Below the pieces are notes generated by a model. That model made no database searches. It was given only the letters and a program-made list of their open reading frames with translations, and was not told the origin of the DNA. A stretch of 5,092 bases of DNA from Desulfobacteraceae bacterium. GTDB lineage: Bacteria; Desulfobacterota; DSM-4660; Desulfatiglandales; Desulfatiglandaceae. Each line of letters begins with the position of its first letter. Within the stretch, counting starts at the first letter, position 1. Both the position numbers and the translations under genes were made by a program. Shown here piece by piece: positions 5,018 through 5,092 of this stretch. The stretch covers positions 1 through 5,092 of the forward strand of contig JAUUVE010000202.1 of the NCBI GenBank assembly GCA_030589715.1, given 5' to 3'.

Positions 5018-5031
5018 TGAATCATGATCGA
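5018..5031 (+). repeat. 14-base inverted repeat, right arm over the ligase start codon
   Basis: TGAATCATGATCGA is the exact reverse complement of 4741-4754. It contains the in-frame TGA (5018-5020) and the ATG start (5024-5026) of the downstream gene, so part of its sequence is constrained by coding. Confidence 0.55.
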
Positions 5032-5092
5032 AACCACCAAGACCTTTCCGCACATCCTCCTTCATAATGCTCAAAAATATGGTCACGATAAG
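5024..5092 (+). CDS. Probable AMP-forming long-chain acyl-CoA synthetase, N-terminal fragment
   Basis: Only the first 23 codons are present before the window ends: METs are followed by residues reading IETTKTFPHILLHNAQKYG and then HDK. The pattern 'T.P.LLL.NA.KYGD..A' is the usual opening of AMP-binding acyl-CoA synthetases (FadD-type), which activate fatty or aromatic acids to CoA thioesters with ATP. The start is well supported: GAGGT is seven bases upstream and an in-frame stop is directly before it. None of the catalytic motifs (P-loop-like YTSGTTG, or the adenylation core) lie in the window, so the family call rests on the N-terminus alone. It is transcribed divergently from the DUF1573 gene. 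Confidence 0.55.
   Translation, partial: MIETTKTFPHILLHNAQKYGHDK

Larger units (their letters stand above)
4589..5023. other. Divergent intergenic region with regulatory-looking repeats
   Basis: This 435-base stretch separates the DUF1573 gene (minus) from the acyl-CoA ligase (plus). I see no gene, tRNA or CRISPR in it. It holds a 20-base dyad (4803-4822) next to a TATAAT (4830-4835), a 10-base palindrome TTCGATCGAA (4887-4896), a small dyad GTCCT-C-AGGAC (4979-4989) and one arm of a 14-base inverted repeat (4741-4754) whose partner covers the ligase start codon. A TTGACA at 4628-4633 has no good -10 on either strand. Confidence 0.5.

Noticed and set aside
4589..5023. tRNA (TTTGAATC resembling a T-loop) or CRISPR array
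   Set aside because: No cloverleaf arms surround the T-loop-like bases, and there are no regularly spaced repeats.

Overview
The window looks like chromosomal DNA from an anaerobic Desulfobacterota (deltaproteobacterial, sulfate-reducer-like) organism. Three things suggest this: a DnaA with the SDTGLGKS style of P-loop that I associate with that group, a 4-hydroxybutyryl-CoA dehydratase family enzyme with an oxygen-sensitive cluster, and a probable selenoprotein. Placement below phylum is not possible from the sequence alone.

Layout. 1-149 (minus) is the N-terminal piece of a DUF4338-type protein, which is either a transposase or DruA-like; it runs off the left edge. 150-395 is a short non-coding stretch with several inverted repeats. 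396-1745 (minus) is a complete dnaA. 1746-2394 is a 649-base AT-rich non-coding region with one full-consensus DnaA box, several weaker ones and a T-rich tract, so it is a candidate replication origin; its right end also holds dyads that may control the next gene. 2395-3858 (plus) is a complete 4-hydroxybutyryl-CoA dehydratase/vinylacetyl-CoA isomerase family gene with all four iron-sulfur ligands. Converging on it with only 19 bases between stops is a minus-strand gene, 3878-4588, for an exported DUF1573 protein. Its frame is interrupted by one TGA exactly where the family has the first Cys of its S-C-G-C motif. A SECIS-like hairpin follows that TGA, so I annotate one 236-residue selenoprotein rather than two short ORFs. 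4589-5023 is a non-coding divergent intergenic region with a dyad, a TATAAT box and a 14-base exact inverted repeat. 5024-5092 (plus) is the first 23 codons of a probable AMP-forming acyl-CoA synthetase.

How the genes relate. The five genes do not form an operon. dnaA and the candidate origin make one functional unit. The dehydratase and the acyl-CoA ligase both belong to CoA-thioester metabolism, but each has its own leader. The most notable item is the Sec-containing DUF1573 protein: an Ig-like periplasmic protein with a Ser-Sec-Gly-Cys motif. A standard gene caller would split it into a 76-residue and a 156-residue fragment.
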